Part shown: positions 48,965-57,939 of the stretch, piece by piece
How positions within the stretch are numbered: the stretch's first letter is position 1
How the letters are laid out: each line of letters opens with the position of its first letter
Origin: Pandoraea pulmonicola
GTDB lineage: Bacteria; Pseudomonadota; Gammaproteobacteria; Burkholderiales; Burkholderiaceae
DNA length: 64,000 nt
Assembly: GCF_000815105.2 (NCBI RefSeq)
Contig: NZ_CP010310.2
Span: 1,798,001-1,862,000, forward strand
Direction of reading: 5' to 3'
Notes under the pieces: generated by a model
Database searches by the model: none
What the model was told of the DNA's origin: nothing
The model's input: the letters and a program-made list of their open reading frames with translations, nothing else
Position numbers and translations under genes: made by a program

Positions 48965-49839
48965 TGACAACGTTCCAGGAATCCATCTTCTACAAGGGCG
49001 GCTCGCACGCCGTGCTGCTGCTGCCGGGGCTGGCGAGCACGCCGCTCGAAATGCGTCCGGTGGCCAAGGCGCTGCATCGTGAGGGTTACACGGTCTGTGT
49101 GCCGCATATCGAAGGCTACGGGCTGGGAACGCCGTGCACGAACTGGCGTGCCTGGATTGCCGCCGCGCGCGCGAAGTACCGCGAACTGCGCGACACGCAC
49201 GACACCGTGTCGGTGTGCGGCCTGAGCATGGGCGCGACGCTGAGCCTGGCCGTCGCACAGGAGGAACCGGACGTGACGGCGCTCTCGCTGCTGGCCGTCA
49301 CGCTGGTGTACGACGGCTGGACCATCCCCTGGTATTACCCGCTCATCGATCTCGTCTACCACACGCCTTTCCGGAATCGCTATCGCTATCGGGAGAAGGC
49401 GCCGTTCGGTCTGAAGAACGAAGCACTGCGTGCGCGGGTGGCGAAATCGATGACGGAGCACGACGCCTCCGAGATCGGTGCGGCCTCGTTGCCGCTGGCG
49501 CATCTCTACAATGCGCGCCGTCTTGCGGCGCACGTGCGCGAGCAGCTCGATCGCGTGACGGCGGATTGCCTCATCGTGCATGCCGTGGATGACGACACGT
49601 CCAGCCCGCACAACGCGCGCCTGGTCTACAACGGGGTGTCGTCGGCAGTGAAGCAGAAGTGCCTGCTCGGCGAGAGTTATCACATCCTCACGATGGACAA
49701 CGAACGCGAGACCGTTGCCGACGAGACGCGCCGCTTCTTCCGCGACGCCATCGCGCGCCACACCGGCGCGGCCACTTCCGAGACCCGCATCATCTCCAAG
49801 GCGCTGCTGCGCGCCAAACGCCGCCAGGCGGCTGCCTGA
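48964..49839 (+). CDS. Alpha/beta hydrolase, carboxylesterase (Est30-like)
   Basis: 291-aa cytoplasmic esterase. Oxyanion region LLLPGLASTPLEMRPVAKAL, nucleophile Ser88 in GLSMG, acid in VHAVDDDTSSPHNA, and catalytic His in ESYHILTMDNE, matching monoacylglycerol-lipase or Est30-type carboxylesterases. It begins one base inside the stop of the DUF4118-PAS gene, so the two are translationally coupled. Substrate unknown. Confidence 0.9.
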   Translation: MTTFQESIFYKGGSHAVLLLPGLASTPLEMRPVAKALHREGYTVCVPHIEGYGLGTPCTNWRAWIAAARAKYRELRDTHDTVSVCGLSMGATLSLAVAQEEPDVTALSLLAVTLVYDGWTIPWYYPLIDLVYHTPFRNRYRYREKAPFGLKNEALRARVAKSMTEHDASEIGAASLPLAHLYNARRLAAHVREQLDRVTADCLIVHAVDDDTSSPHNARLVYNGVSSAVKQKCLLGESYHILTMDNERETVADETRRFFRDAIARHTGAATSETRIISKALLRAKRRQAAA

Positions 49840-49999
49840 GGCTTGGCGCCCGGCGTCGCCTGGCGCACCGTCTTTTTCTCCAGCATCTCCAGTGGTACGC
49901 CTCCTCACGTACTTCCGCCGTCCCTCTGTTGCCCCCCGTTTCTCACCTGATGCGACCTCGGGCAGCCTGACACGACCGCGCCAGTATGAACATCGCGAG

Positions 50000-50034
50000 A
50001 TGTCATCAAACTGCCATCGGTGGCCGGTTATGGT
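50000..50034 (+). promoter_or_regulatory. Pho box and -10 of the ugp operon
   Basis: ATGTCAT, CAAA, CTGCCAT (50000-50017): two 7-bp repeats spaced by 4 bp, close to the PhoB consensus CTGTCAT-N4-CTGTCAT. A -10-like TATGGT (50029-50034) starts 11 bp after the box, the spacing used by PhoB-activated promoters where the box replaces the -35. The ugpC start is 61 bp further on. Suggests activation under phosphate limitation. Confidence 0.65.
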
Positions 50035-50094
50035 CGGGTTTTTCCGATTCAGCCGCTTGCGCTTATGGCGGGGCGGCGCTGCAGATCTCCGGCC

Positions 50095-51291
50095 ATGTCA
50101 TCGCTCGTCATCGATTCCGTCAGCAAGCAGTGGGGCGACACGCACGCGCTTGCCGATGTGAGTTTCTCCGCCGACGCCGGCTCGCTCGTCGTGTTGCTCG
50201 GCCCGTCGGGCTGCGGCAAGTCCACGTTGTTGCGCATGATCGCCGGACTCGAGATGCCGACGAGCGGCCGTATCTTCCTCGGCGGCACCGACGTGACCGG
50301 GCTGCCGCCCGCGCGTCGCAAGCTCTCGATGGTGTTCCAGTCGTACGCGCTGTTTCCGCATCTGTCGGTGCGCGAAAACCTGCTGTTCGGCCTGCGCGTG
50401 CGCGGCGAGCCGGCGCGCGACTATCCGCGGCGACTGGCGCGCGTCGCGTCGCTGCTCGGGCTCGAGCCTTATCTGGAGCGCAAGCCGTCGCAACTCTCGG
50501 GCGGCCAGCAGCAGCGCGTTGCGCTGGGTCGCGCCGTGATTGCCGAGACGTCGGTTTGCCTGATGGACGAACCGCTCTCGAACCTGGACGCGCAACTGCG
50601 CCAGGAGATGCGTCGCGAGATCCGTGCGCTGCAACAGCAACTCGGCATGACGCTCGTGTACGTCACGCACGATCAGACCGAGGCGATGAGCATGGCCGAC
50701 CAGGTCGTGCTGCTGCGCAACGGTCGCATCGAACAATGCGGCGCACCGCACACCCTCTATGCCACGCCCGCCACGTCGTTTGCCGCGAGCTTCATCGGCA
50801 CGCCGCCGATGCAGTTGCTGCGTCTGGTGCGGCATGGCGACGCTCTCGTCCCCGCGGGCCAGACCGGCCCGGCGCTCGCGAGCGCAGGCACGCGCGACAC
50901 CGCGCTGCTTGGCCTGCGTCCCGAGCACGTCCGCGCGGTGCCGCCGACCTCCGTCGGCGCGGTGCTCGCCACGGTGAGTGCCGTCGAGTACCTGGGGGCC
51001 GACACCCTGGTGGCCTGCACGCTCGGCGATGCGGGGGAACTCGCCACGCGCGTGCCGGGGCATCGACCGTTCGCACCGGGCGAGGCCATCGGCCTGCAGT
51101 GGGACAGCAGCGACCAGCATCTCTTCGACGCGGCCTCCGGGTTGCGCCTGCCGACAGAGCCGGTGGCGGCCGATCCGATTGCGGCGTCGATCGCATCGGG
51201 CAGCAAGCTCGCGCCAACGCCAGAGCGCCGGCAGTACGGCGTGCCGGCGCTGCAGCCGATGGCCGCCGTCGCGCCCGAATCGCGCGCTTGA
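50095..51291 (+). CDS. ugpC: ABC importer ATPase, UgpC/MalK family
   Basis: 398-aa ATPase with Walker A GPSGCGKST, Q-loop FQSYALFPHLSV, signature LSGGQQQRVALGRA, Walker B VCLMDEPLSNLDAQLR and a C-terminal OB/TOBE regulatory region (about 245-370; LLGLRPEHVRAVP). The start at 50095 (MSSLVIDSVSKQWGD) matches family length; no good ribosome site is visible, and an in-frame ATG at 50065 is possible. It is the first gene of a ugpC-B-A-E order, unlike the ugpBAEC order in E. coli. The Pho box upstream supports a phosphate-ester (glycerol-3-phosphate or similar) importer. Confidence 0.85.
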   Translation: MSSLVIDSVSKQWGDTHALADVSFSADAGSLVVLLGPSGCGKSTLLRMIAGLEMPTSGRIFLGGTDVTGLPPARRKLSMVFQSYALFPHLSVRENLLFGLRVRGEPARDYPRRLARVASLLGLEPYLERKPSQLSGGQQQRVALGRAVIAETSVCLMDEPLSNLDAQLRQEMRREIRALQQQLGMTLVYVTHDQTEAMSMADQVVLLRNGRIEQCGAPHTLYATPATSFAASFIGTPPMQLLRLVRHGDALVPAGQTGPALASAGTRDTALLGLRPEHVRAVPPTSVGAVLATVSAVEYLGADTLVACTLGDAGELATRVPGHRPFAPGEAIGLQWDSSDQHLFDAASGLRLPTEPVAADPIAASIASGSKLAPTPERRQYGVPALQPMAAVAPESRA

Positions 51292-51382
51292 GCGGGGGGC
51301 GAGCCGCTCGTCGACCGGTCACGCAGTTCATACAGCTCACATAGCTCACACACCACCACGCTTACATGGGGAACCTAGCGAC

Positions 51383-52705
51383 ATGCGACGCACGATGATG
51401 AAAACGTTTGCGGCCGGTGCGGCCGCGCTGGCACTGAGCGGGCTGACGGGGCTCGCCGGCCTGACGGGCTCGGCGATGGCGCAGCAAAAGCCGGTCGAAC
51501 TCACGTTCTACTATCCGGTGGCCGTGGGCGGCCCGGTGACCAGGATCATCAACGATCTGGTGGCGGACTTCGAGAAGGAGCATCCGGCCATCAAGGTCAA
51601 ACCGGTCTATGCCGGCACCTACCAGGATTCCGTCGTCAAGGCGCTGACCGCCGCCAAGGCAGGCACGCCGCCGCAAGTCGCCGTGCTGGCTGCCGCCGAC
51701 GTCTTCACGCTGATCGACGAAGACGCCGTGGTGCCCATCGACAGCATCGCCAACACGGCCGCCGACAAGCAGTGGCTCGACGGTTTCTACCCGGCGCTGA
51801 TGATGAATTCGCGCATCAACGGGCATACGTGGGGGGTGCCGTTCCAGCGCTCGACCATCGTGATGTACTGGAACAAGGATCTGTTCCGCGAAGCCGGCCT
51901 CGACCCGGATCGCGCGCCCGCGAACTGGACCGAACTGGCCAGCTATGCGCAGAAGCTCACCAAGCGCGACGCCTCGGGCAACGTCACGCAGTGGGGCATC
52001 AAGGTGCCGTCCACGGGCTTCGGCTACTGGCTGTTCCAGGCGTTTACGACGCCCGCCGGCATTGAGCTGATGAATCCCGCGGGCAACAAGACGTTCCTGA
52101 ATGCGCCGCAGGCGGTGGAGTCGCTGCAATTCTGGGTCGATCTCGCCACGAAGTACAAGGCCATGCCCACGGGCTCCATCGAGTGGGGCACCACGCCGAA
52201 GGACTTCCTCGAGAAGAAGGCGGCCATCATCTACACGACGACGGGCAACCTCACGAACATCCGCACCAATGCTACGTTCCCGTTCGGCGTGGGCAAGATG
52301 CCGACCAAGGTGCGCGGCGGCAGCCCGACCGGCGGCGGCAACTTCTACGTGTTCAAGAAGAGCACGCCGGAAGAAAAGCAGGCGGCCATGACGTTCATCA
52401 AGTGGGCCACCACGCCCGAACGTGCGGCGCAGTTCGGCATCGACACGGGCTACGTGGCGGTGACCCCCGCGGCCTGGGAAACGTCGGCGATGAGGCAGTA
52501 CGTGCAGAAGGTGCCGGCCGCCGCCGTCGCGCGCGATCAACTCGGCAGCAGCGTGGCCGAGTTCTCCACGCACGACAACCAGCGCGTGACCAAGGCGCTC
52601 AACGACGCGCTCCAGGCGGCGCTGACCGGCACCAAGTCGCCGAAGCAGGCACTGGACGACGCGCAGCGCGAAGCGGACCGCATTTTGCGTCCCTACGCCC
52701 GTTAA
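51383..52705 (+). CDS. ugpB: Periplasmic solute-binding protein, UgpB-like
   Basis: 440-aa family 1 (SBP_bac_8) binding protein. Signal peptide MRRTMMKTFAAGAAALALSG ending near GSAMAQ, mature QKPVELTFYYPVAVGGPV. The blocks KVKPVYAGTYQDSVVKALTAAKAGTPPQVAVL and GGSPTGGGNFYVFKKSTPEEKQAAMTFIKW are typical of the UgpB branch. The ligand is probably sn-glycerol-3-phosphate or a phosphodiester; a different phosphonate or sugar ligand cannot be excluded by sequence alone. Confidence 0.85.
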   Translation: MRRTMMKTFAAGAAALALSGLTGLAGLTGSAMAQQKPVELTFYYPVAVGGPVTRIINDLVADFEKEHPAIKVKPVYAGTYQDSVVKALTAAKAGTPPQVAVLAAADVFTLIDEDAVVPIDSIANTAADKQWLDGFYPALMMNSRINGHTWGVPFQRSTIVMYWNKDLFREAGLDPDRAPANWTELASYAQKLTKRDASGNVTQWGIKVPSTGFGYWLFQAFTTPAGIELMNPAGNKTFLNAPQAVESLQFWVDLATKYKAMPTGSIEWGTTPKDFLEKKAAIIYTTTGNLTNIRTNATFPFGVGKMPTKVRGGSPTGGGNFYVFKKSTPEEKQAAMTFIKWATTPERAAQFGIDTGYVAVTPAAWETSAMRQYVQKVPAAAVARDQLGSSVAEFSTHDNQRVTKALNDALQAALTGTKSPKQALDDAQREADRILRPYAR

Positions 52706-52858
52706 GCGTCTTACGTTGCGCCTTATGTTGTGCCTCGCGATGGCGCCGATCATACTGGCCCGGCCCATCGCGCTCTGTCTTGCCGAAAGGCGGGGTCGGA
52801 ATGCACCTGCCGCGACGCGGCGCGTTCCGGTCCCGAGTGTCGAATCGATGGACTATCA

Positions 52859-53734
52859 ATGAATCGTTCCTCTTCCTCGTGGGTGCCCTGGCTGTTGCTG
52901 TTGCCGGCGCTGGTGCTGCTCATCGCGTTCACTCACTATCCCGCCGTGGCGACGCTGTGGCACAGCGCGTTCTCGAACGCGCGCGCCGGTGCGCCGTCCG
53001 TCTACGTCGGCGCCGAGAACTATCGGCTGCTCGTCGACGATCCGGTCTTCTGGCAGGCGTTGCGCAACAACGTGCTCTTCGCGCTCATCACCGTGCCGGT
53101 CGCGATCGTGCTGGCGATCGCCATGGCGTTGTGGGTACATCGTCAGGTGCCGGGCCGCGCGTTGCTGCGCCTGGCGTATTTCACGCCCGCGATTCTGCCG
53201 ATGATTGCCGTGGCGAACATCTGGCTGTTTTTCTACACGCCGCAGTATGGCCTGATCGCACAGGTTTCGCAGGCTTTCGGCTGGGGGGATCACAACTGGC
53301 TGGGACAACCGGGCACGGCGCTCCCGGCGCTGATGGTCGTGACCGTCTGGAAGGAAGCCGGATTCTTCATGATCTTCTACCTGGCGGCGCTGCAACAGAT
53401 ATCGCCGACGCTCGCCGAAGCGGCGGCGCTCGAAGGCGCTTCGCGCTGGCAGTTCTTCCGCCGCGTGCAGTGGCCGCTGCTCATGCCCACGACGGTGTTC
53501 GTCGTCATCAATGCGCTCATCAATGCGTTCCGCCTCGTCGACCACATCGTGGTGATGACGCGCGGCGGGCCCGACAACGCGACGCAATTGCTGCTGTATT
53601 ACATCTACCAGGTGGCGTTCAGCTTCTGGGATACCTCGTACGCGGCAGCGCTGACCGTGGTGCTGCTCACGCTGCTGGCCGTCGTGGCCTTCGTGAAATT
53701 CCGACTGCTCGACTCACGCACGCACTACCAATGA
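52859..53734 (+). CDS. ugpA: ABC importer permease, UgpA-like
   Basis: 291-aa permease with six helices. N-terminus MNRSSSSWVPWLLLLPALVLLIAFTHYP; EAA loop in LAEAAALEGASRWQFFRRVQWPLLMPT; family block DHIVVMTRGGPDNATQLLLYYIYQVAF. ATG at 52859, 153 bp after ugpB. Its stop overlaps the ugpE start (ATGA). Confidence 0.87.
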   Translation: MNRSSSSWVPWLLLLPALVLLIAFTHYPAVATLWHSAFSNARAGAPSVYVGAENYRLLVDDPVFWQALRNNVLFALITVPVAIVLAIAMALWVHRQVPGRALLRLAYFTPAILPMIAVANIWLFFYTPQYGLIAQVSQAFGWGDHNWLGQPGTALPALMVVTVWKEAGFFMIFYLAALQQISPTLAEAAALEGASRWQFFRRVQWPLLMPTTVFVVINALINAFRLVDHIVVMTRGGPDNATQLLLYYIYQVAFSFWDTSYAAALTVVLLTLLAVVAFVKFRLLDSRTHYQ

Positions 53735-54615
53735 CGATCTCCGCTCATCCGACCCCGGGCGCCGGGGCGTCCGTCGACAAACGCGCGGCGCGTGCCGCTT
53801 TCTCCGCCGCCGGACACTCGAGCGCGGTCGATGCCGCCGGTGCGTGGCTGCTCGGCCTGTTGTGGCTGCTGCCGCTGCTTTACGCCGTATGGAGCGCGTT
53901 CCATCCGTCGGCCTATGCCACGCGCTTTTCGTTGAGCGCGCCGCTCACGCTCGATAACTTCGTGCATGCGTGGCAGGCAGCACCGTTCGGACGCTATCTC
54001 GTCAATACCTTTGTCCTGGTGACGGTGATTCTCGCCGCCCAGATCGTGCTTGCGACGCTGGCGGCTTACGCCTTTGCTCGCTTCACGTTCCGCGGCAGCG
54101 AAGTGGCGTTCATGATCGTGCTGCTGCAACTGATGGTCATGCCCGACGTGCTCATCGTGGAGAACTACCGCACGATCGCGTGGATGGGGTTGCGCGACAC
54201 GATTCTCGGCATTGCGCTGCCGTATTTCGCGTCGGCGTTCGGCATCTTCCTGCTGCGTCAGGCGTTCAAGACCGTGCCGAAGGAGCTCGACGATGCCGCG
54301 CGCGTGGAAGGCGCCAACGCGTGGCAGGTGCTGTGGCGCGTGTATGTACCGCTCGCGCGTCCGGTGTACGTGGCGTATGCGTTGGTGTCGATCAGTCACC
54401 ACTGGAACAACTTCCTGTGGCCGCTCATCGTGACCAACTCGGTCGAGACGCGCCCGCTCACCGTCGGTCTGCAGGTATTTTCGTCGACCGATCAGGGCAT
54501 CGACTGGTCGCTTATCACGGCGGCGACGCTCATGACCGCCGCGCCGTTGTTCATCGCGTTCCTGCTGTTCCAGCGGCAGTTCGTCCAGTCGTTCATGCGT
54601 GCGGGGATTCGCTGA
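53731..54615 (+). CDS. ugpE: ABC importer permease, UgpE-like
   Basis: 294-aa permease partner of UgpA. It has an unusually long hydrophilic N-terminus (about 38 residues) before helix 1 (LLGLLWLLPLLYAVWSAFHP). The EAA loop is VPKELDDAARVEGANAWQVLWRVYVPLARP, and the C-terminal FQRQFVQSFMRAGIR is the UgpE/MalG type. ATGA overlap with ugpA. A terminator follows. Confidence 0.88.
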   Translation: MTISAHPTPGAGASVDKRAARAAFSAAGHSSAVDAAGAWLLGLLWLLPLLYAVWSAFHPSAYATRFSLSAPLTLDNFVHAWQAAPFGRYLVNTFVLVTVILAAQIVLATLAAYAFARFTFRGSEVAFMIVLLQLMVMPDVLIVENYRTIAWMGLRDTILGIALPYFASAFGIFLLRQAFKTVPKELDDAARVEGANAWQVLWRVYVPLARPVYVAYALVSISHHWNNFLWPLIVTNSVETRPLTVGLQVFSSTDQGIDWSLITAATLMTAAPLFIAFLLFQRQFVQSFMRAGIR

Positions 54616-54677
54616 CGGAATCGCTGTGGTGTGGCGGTACGCCGCGTCGGCGCCTCACCGAAGGGGGCGCAAAGGCA

Positions 54678-54704
54678 AAACGGCACGCGTGGCGAGTGCC
54701 GTTT
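54678..54704. terminator. Bidirectional terminator hairpin between ugpE and uspA
   Basis: AAACGGCAC, nine bases, GTGCCGTTT: a perfect 9-bp stem with A residues on one side and T residues on the other, between convergent genes. It could stop transcription from both directions. Confidence 0.7.
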
Positions 54705-54794
54705 CGTTCAACGTCTGACGTAGAGACCCTTGCGACCGGCATGCCGGCCGCGTCCCGGACGTTCATCCGGTTTGGCGCGGGCTTCCCGTCCCAG

Positions 54795-55256
54795 TTATTT
54801 GTCCGCTGCCTTCACGAGCAGGATCGGCAGCGTCGTGATGCGCAACAGCGTTTCGGCGACGCTGCCGAGCAGCAGACGGTTCAGGCCGCGACGGCCGTGC
54901 GTGCCGAGCACGATCACGTCGGCGCTCCACTCCTGCGCGTCGCGCAGCACGGCATCGGCGATTTCGTCGGTGCCGGCTTCGAGCGAGATCATCTTCGTCT
55001 CGGCATCGACGCCGCGCTTCTTCAGATCGGCCTGCGCCTTGGCCAGAATCTCGCTGGTTTCCTTCTCGAACGATTCCTGGCTCTCCAGGGGAACGAAACC
55101 GCTGTAGGCGCCGGCGGCGTAGGCATTGGCGAGGGAGGGCACAACCGACACCAGGCGGATCTTGCCGTGGCTCAGTGCGACGAGCTTGACCGCTTCGTCG
55201 ATGGCACGGTTCGACGGGGTGCTGCCGTCGATCGAAACCAGAATGCGTTCATACAT
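54795..55256 (-). CDS. Universal stress protein (UspA family)
   Basis: 153-aa single-domain universal stress protein: MYERILVSIDGSTPSNRAIDEAVKLV, LRDAQEWSADVIVLGTHGRRGLNRLLLGSVAETLLRITTLPILLV. The ATP-binding motif G-x2-G-x9-G-S is present (GTHGRRGLNRLLLGSVAE). AAGAGGACG precedes the ATG at 55256. Role: general stress survival. No neighbour partner. Confidence 0.93.
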   Translation of the reverse strand: MYERILVSIDGSTPSNRAIDEAVKLVALSHGKIRLVSVVPSLANAYAAGAYSGFVPLESQESFEKETSEILAKAQADLKKRGVDAETKMISLEAGTDEIADAVLRDAQEWSADVIVLGTHGRRGLNRLLLGSVAETLLRITTLPILLVKAADK

Positions 55257-55498
55257 GATGGCGTCCTCTTTGGGCTGGTAATGCGTAAGCGCGTGAATGC
55301 GCGCGCGCCGCGGCGTCATGCGTCGGATGCCGAGGGTTCCGCAAGCGGAGGTGGCAGGCGCGGCAATTCGTCGCGATGACTTGATTCTCGCACCGCGTGC
55401 GGCGCAAGTCATCCCGCGCAATGGCGGCAAATTGATCGCACGCAATAACGTATCGTAATGCCAACGGAGGACGGATGCACGCCAGGAGGGGGCGGGTA

Positions 55499-55753
55499 TC
55501 AGTCCGCGTGGCAGGCAATCACGAGATTGGCAACGCCGCCGCTCACATCGCGCGTGAGCACGTCGTAGTTCTTCTGCGCACACTGGGTGCGTGCGCGCTG
55601 CTCGCAATCTCCCGCGATGGTGGCCGAGCACTGGATTTGCTGGGTCGGACGTCCATCGGAGGTGAACAGCGGGGCGGACGAGCCACAGGCGGACAGCGTG
55701 ACGGTGAGAAGCCCCGAGGAAAGCAGAATGGCGATCTTGGCGAGATTTTTCAT
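55499..55753 (-). CDS. Small predicted lipoprotein
   Basis: 84-aa protein with a lipoprotein signal: MKNLAKIAILLSSGLLTVTLSAC, lipobox LSAC with the lipidated Cys at residue 23. The mature part of about 61 residues holds four further cysteines (QCSAT, GDCEQ, TQCAQ and the C-terminal IACHAD), probably two disulfides. No family recognised. Ribosome site weak (AGACGACTACC). Likely outer-membrane anchored. Confidence 0.75.
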   Translation of the reverse strand: MKNLAKIAILLSSGLLTVTLSACGSSAPLFTSDGRPTQQIQCSATIAGDCEQRARTQCAQKNYDVLTRDVSGGVANLVIACHAD

Positions 55754-55881
55754 GGTAGTCGTCTTACAGGCTCACGCGAGTATAACGCGGCGTTGCGACA
55801 GTGCACGCGGGGTTGCCCAACCGCTCCACGGGCGTGGCGGATGCCTCGAATCTCCGGGGCGCCGGGGGGCCGCCAGCCGTT

Positions 55882-56811
55882 TCAGACGACGCCCGCGCCG
55901 TCGGGCGGGGGCGGCAGTTCGCCGGCGAGCCGCTGCCGGCGCAGTGTGCGCAGGCTGTCGAACACGATCAGCGCGACGCCGATCCAGATTGGGACATACG
56001 TCCATAGCCCGCTCTCGGTGAAGGGCTCCCCCAGCAGGAAGACGGAGACGGCAAAGAGCAGTACCGGTTCCACATAGCTCAGGATGCCGTACACGCCGAT
56101 CGGCAGGATGCGCGCGGCGGCGAGCGTGCTGGCGAGGGCGCCGGCGCTGAGCAACCCGAGCGCGGGCAGCCAGAACCAGAAGCGGGGCTCGCCGGCGACC
56201 ATGGCGTTTGCCGGCCATGCCTGCCACAGCACGACGGCGGCCACGGGCGTCATGGCGAGCAGTTCGAGGATGAAGCCGCTCAGTGCGTCGATGCGCAGCC
56301 GGCGGCGCAACATGAAGTAGGGCGGATAGCCGAACATGATCAGCGCCGTGACCCACGACAGTGCGCGTGTCGCCCAGAGTTCGTGGGCGACGCCCAGCGC
56401 CGCGGCGAGCACGGCTGCCGTCTGCAGTGGCGAGAGGCGTTCCTTGTACACCGTGCGTCCGGACAGCACCATGGTGAGCGGGAGCAGGAAGTAGCCGAGC
56501 GAGGCCTCGAGCATGCGTTGTTGCAGCGGCGCCCACATGAAGAGCCAGAGCTGAACGCCAAGCATCGCCGAGCAGAGCAGTACGGCGCCGAGCAGGGCGG
56601 GCCGATGCAGGACGTGGGAGAACGTACTGTTCAGCACGTTCCAGCGTCGCAGCACCGTCACGATGACGAGCGTGCCCGGCAGGGTAAGCAGGATGCGCCA
56701 GGCGAAAACATCCAGCCCGGAGAGGGGCGCCAACTGCGCAACGAGCGCGGGCATGATGGAAAACATGACCGACGCCGAGACGGATAGCATTACGCCGCGA
56801 CCGGAAAGCAT
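55882..56811 (-). CDS. EamA/RarD-type DMT permease
   Basis: 309-aa drug/metabolite-superfamily transporter with ten predicted helices. RarD-like blocks: MFSIMPALVAQLAPLSGLDVFAWRILLTLPG, MLEASLGYFLLPLTMVLSGRTVYKERLSPLQ, YGILSYVEPVLLFAVSVFLLGE. ATG at 56811 after AGGACA. Function unproven; the family often exports amino acids or metabolites. Confidence 0.88.
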   Translation of the reverse strand: MLSGRGVMLSVSASVMFSIMPALVAQLAPLSGLDVFAWRILLTLPGTLVIVTVLRRWNVLNSTFSHVLHRPALLGAVLLCSAMLGVQLWLFMWAPLQQRMLEASLGYFLLPLTMVLSGRTVYKERLSPLQTAAVLAAALGVAHELWATRALSWVTALIMFGYPPYFMLRRRLRIDALSGFILELLAMTPVAAVVLWQAWPANAMVAGEPRFWFWLPALGLLSAGALASTLAAARILPIGVYGILSYVEPVLLFAVSVFLLGEPFTESGLWTYVPIWIGVALIVFDSLRTLRRQRLAGELPPPPDGAGVV

Positions 56812-57051
56812 GGGTGTCCTGTGAGAGAAACGAAGCAACGCCACGGAGCGAAGGCGCCAGGCGCAGGCGTGCGCCCCGAAGGCAGGCCGCGAGCATAGCA
56901 AATTTGCACCAGATTCGGGCGGTGCGGGGCAATTTGTGGCGATTTACATCAGAATTTCGCACTGGACGCGTATCATCGTCATGCGCCGATTCGGGCGCCA
57001 TCGGTTTTCGTGATTGCCACCCAAGGTGGCGCTTTTGCAGGAGTTTCGAGC

Positions 57052-57861
57052 ATGTCGTCCGTCCCCGTTGTTGCCGCTGTGGCCGAGTACGCGGCGTTCG
57101 CCGCGTCGCTGGCCGATGCCGTCCGGCCGCTCTCGCTAGGCTGGTTCCGCCGCCGCCTGGCCGTCGACGACAAGGCCGACGAGAGCCCGGTCACGATCGC
57201 GGACCGCGAAGTCGAGACGGCGTTGCGCGAAGCCATTGCGGCGCGCTATCCGTCGCATGGCATCTGGGGCGAGGAGTTCGGCAAGCAGGGCGTGGACGCC
57301 GAGTTCGTCTGGTCGGTCGATCCGATCGACGGCACGCGCAGCTTCATCACGGGGCACCCGCTGTGGGGCACGTTGCTCGCCTTGCTGCACCACGGCCAGC
57401 CGATCGTCGGTGTGATCGACATCCCGGCCACCGGTGAGCGCTGGGTAGGCGTCAACGATGTGGCCCGCGGCGCGCGCGAGGCACGCTTCGGCAACGCGCC
57501 GTGCACGACCAGCCCCGTGACGGCGCTTGCGGATGCCACGGTGTACGCCACCTCGCCCGATATTTTCGATGCCGCCGAGTCCGTGCGCTTCGAGCGCCTG
57601 ACGAAGGCCGTGAGCCGTCGCCGTTTCGGGGGGGATTGTTACGCCTACGGCTTGCTTGCGAGCGGCCACATCGAACTGGTGATGGAAGCCGGCCTGCAGA
57701 CCTACGACTATCTCGCCGTCGCGCCGGTGGTCGAGGCGGCGGGGGGCGTGATCACCGACTGGGAGGGCAAGCCGCTCACGCTGAACTCGCAGGGGCGCGT
57801 GCTCGCCGCGGCCAACGCCGAGCTGCATGCCGCGGCGCTGGCGTGCATTCAGGACGCTTGA
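57052..57861 (+). CDS. hisN: Inositol-monophosphatase family phosphatase, histidinol-phosphatase (HisN) type
   Basis: 269-aa Mg-dependent phosphatase. Metal-site motifs: GIWGEEFG (Glu), DPIDGTRSF and the C-terminal YDYLAVAPVVEAAGG. The family hydrolyses inositol-1-phosphate, histidinol phosphate or related esters; the pattern FITGHPLWGTLLAL and the IPATGERW region point to the HisN branch used by many beta-proteobacteria and actinobacteria. AGGAG lies 9 bases before the ATG at 57052. No other his gene is adjacent. Confidence 0.85.
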   Translation: MSSVPVVAAVAEYAAFAASLADAVRPLSLGWFRRRLAVDDKADESPVTIADREVETALREAIAARYPSHGIWGEEFGKQGVDAEFVWSVDPIDGTRSFITGHPLWGTLLALLHHGQPIVGVIDIPATGERWVGVNDVARGAREARFGNAPCTTSPVTALADATVYATSPDIFDAAESVRFERLTKAVSRRRFGGDCYAYGLLASGHIELVMEAGLQTYDYLAVAPVVEAAGGVITDWEGKPLTLNSQGRVLAAANAELHAAALACIQDA

Positions 57862-57939
57862 AGGGAAGCGGGGAGCGCGGGTGTTCGGTGAGCCAGGAGG
57901 CGACGCGGGCTCCAGTGGAGGCAGCCGCGTCCCGCTTCC

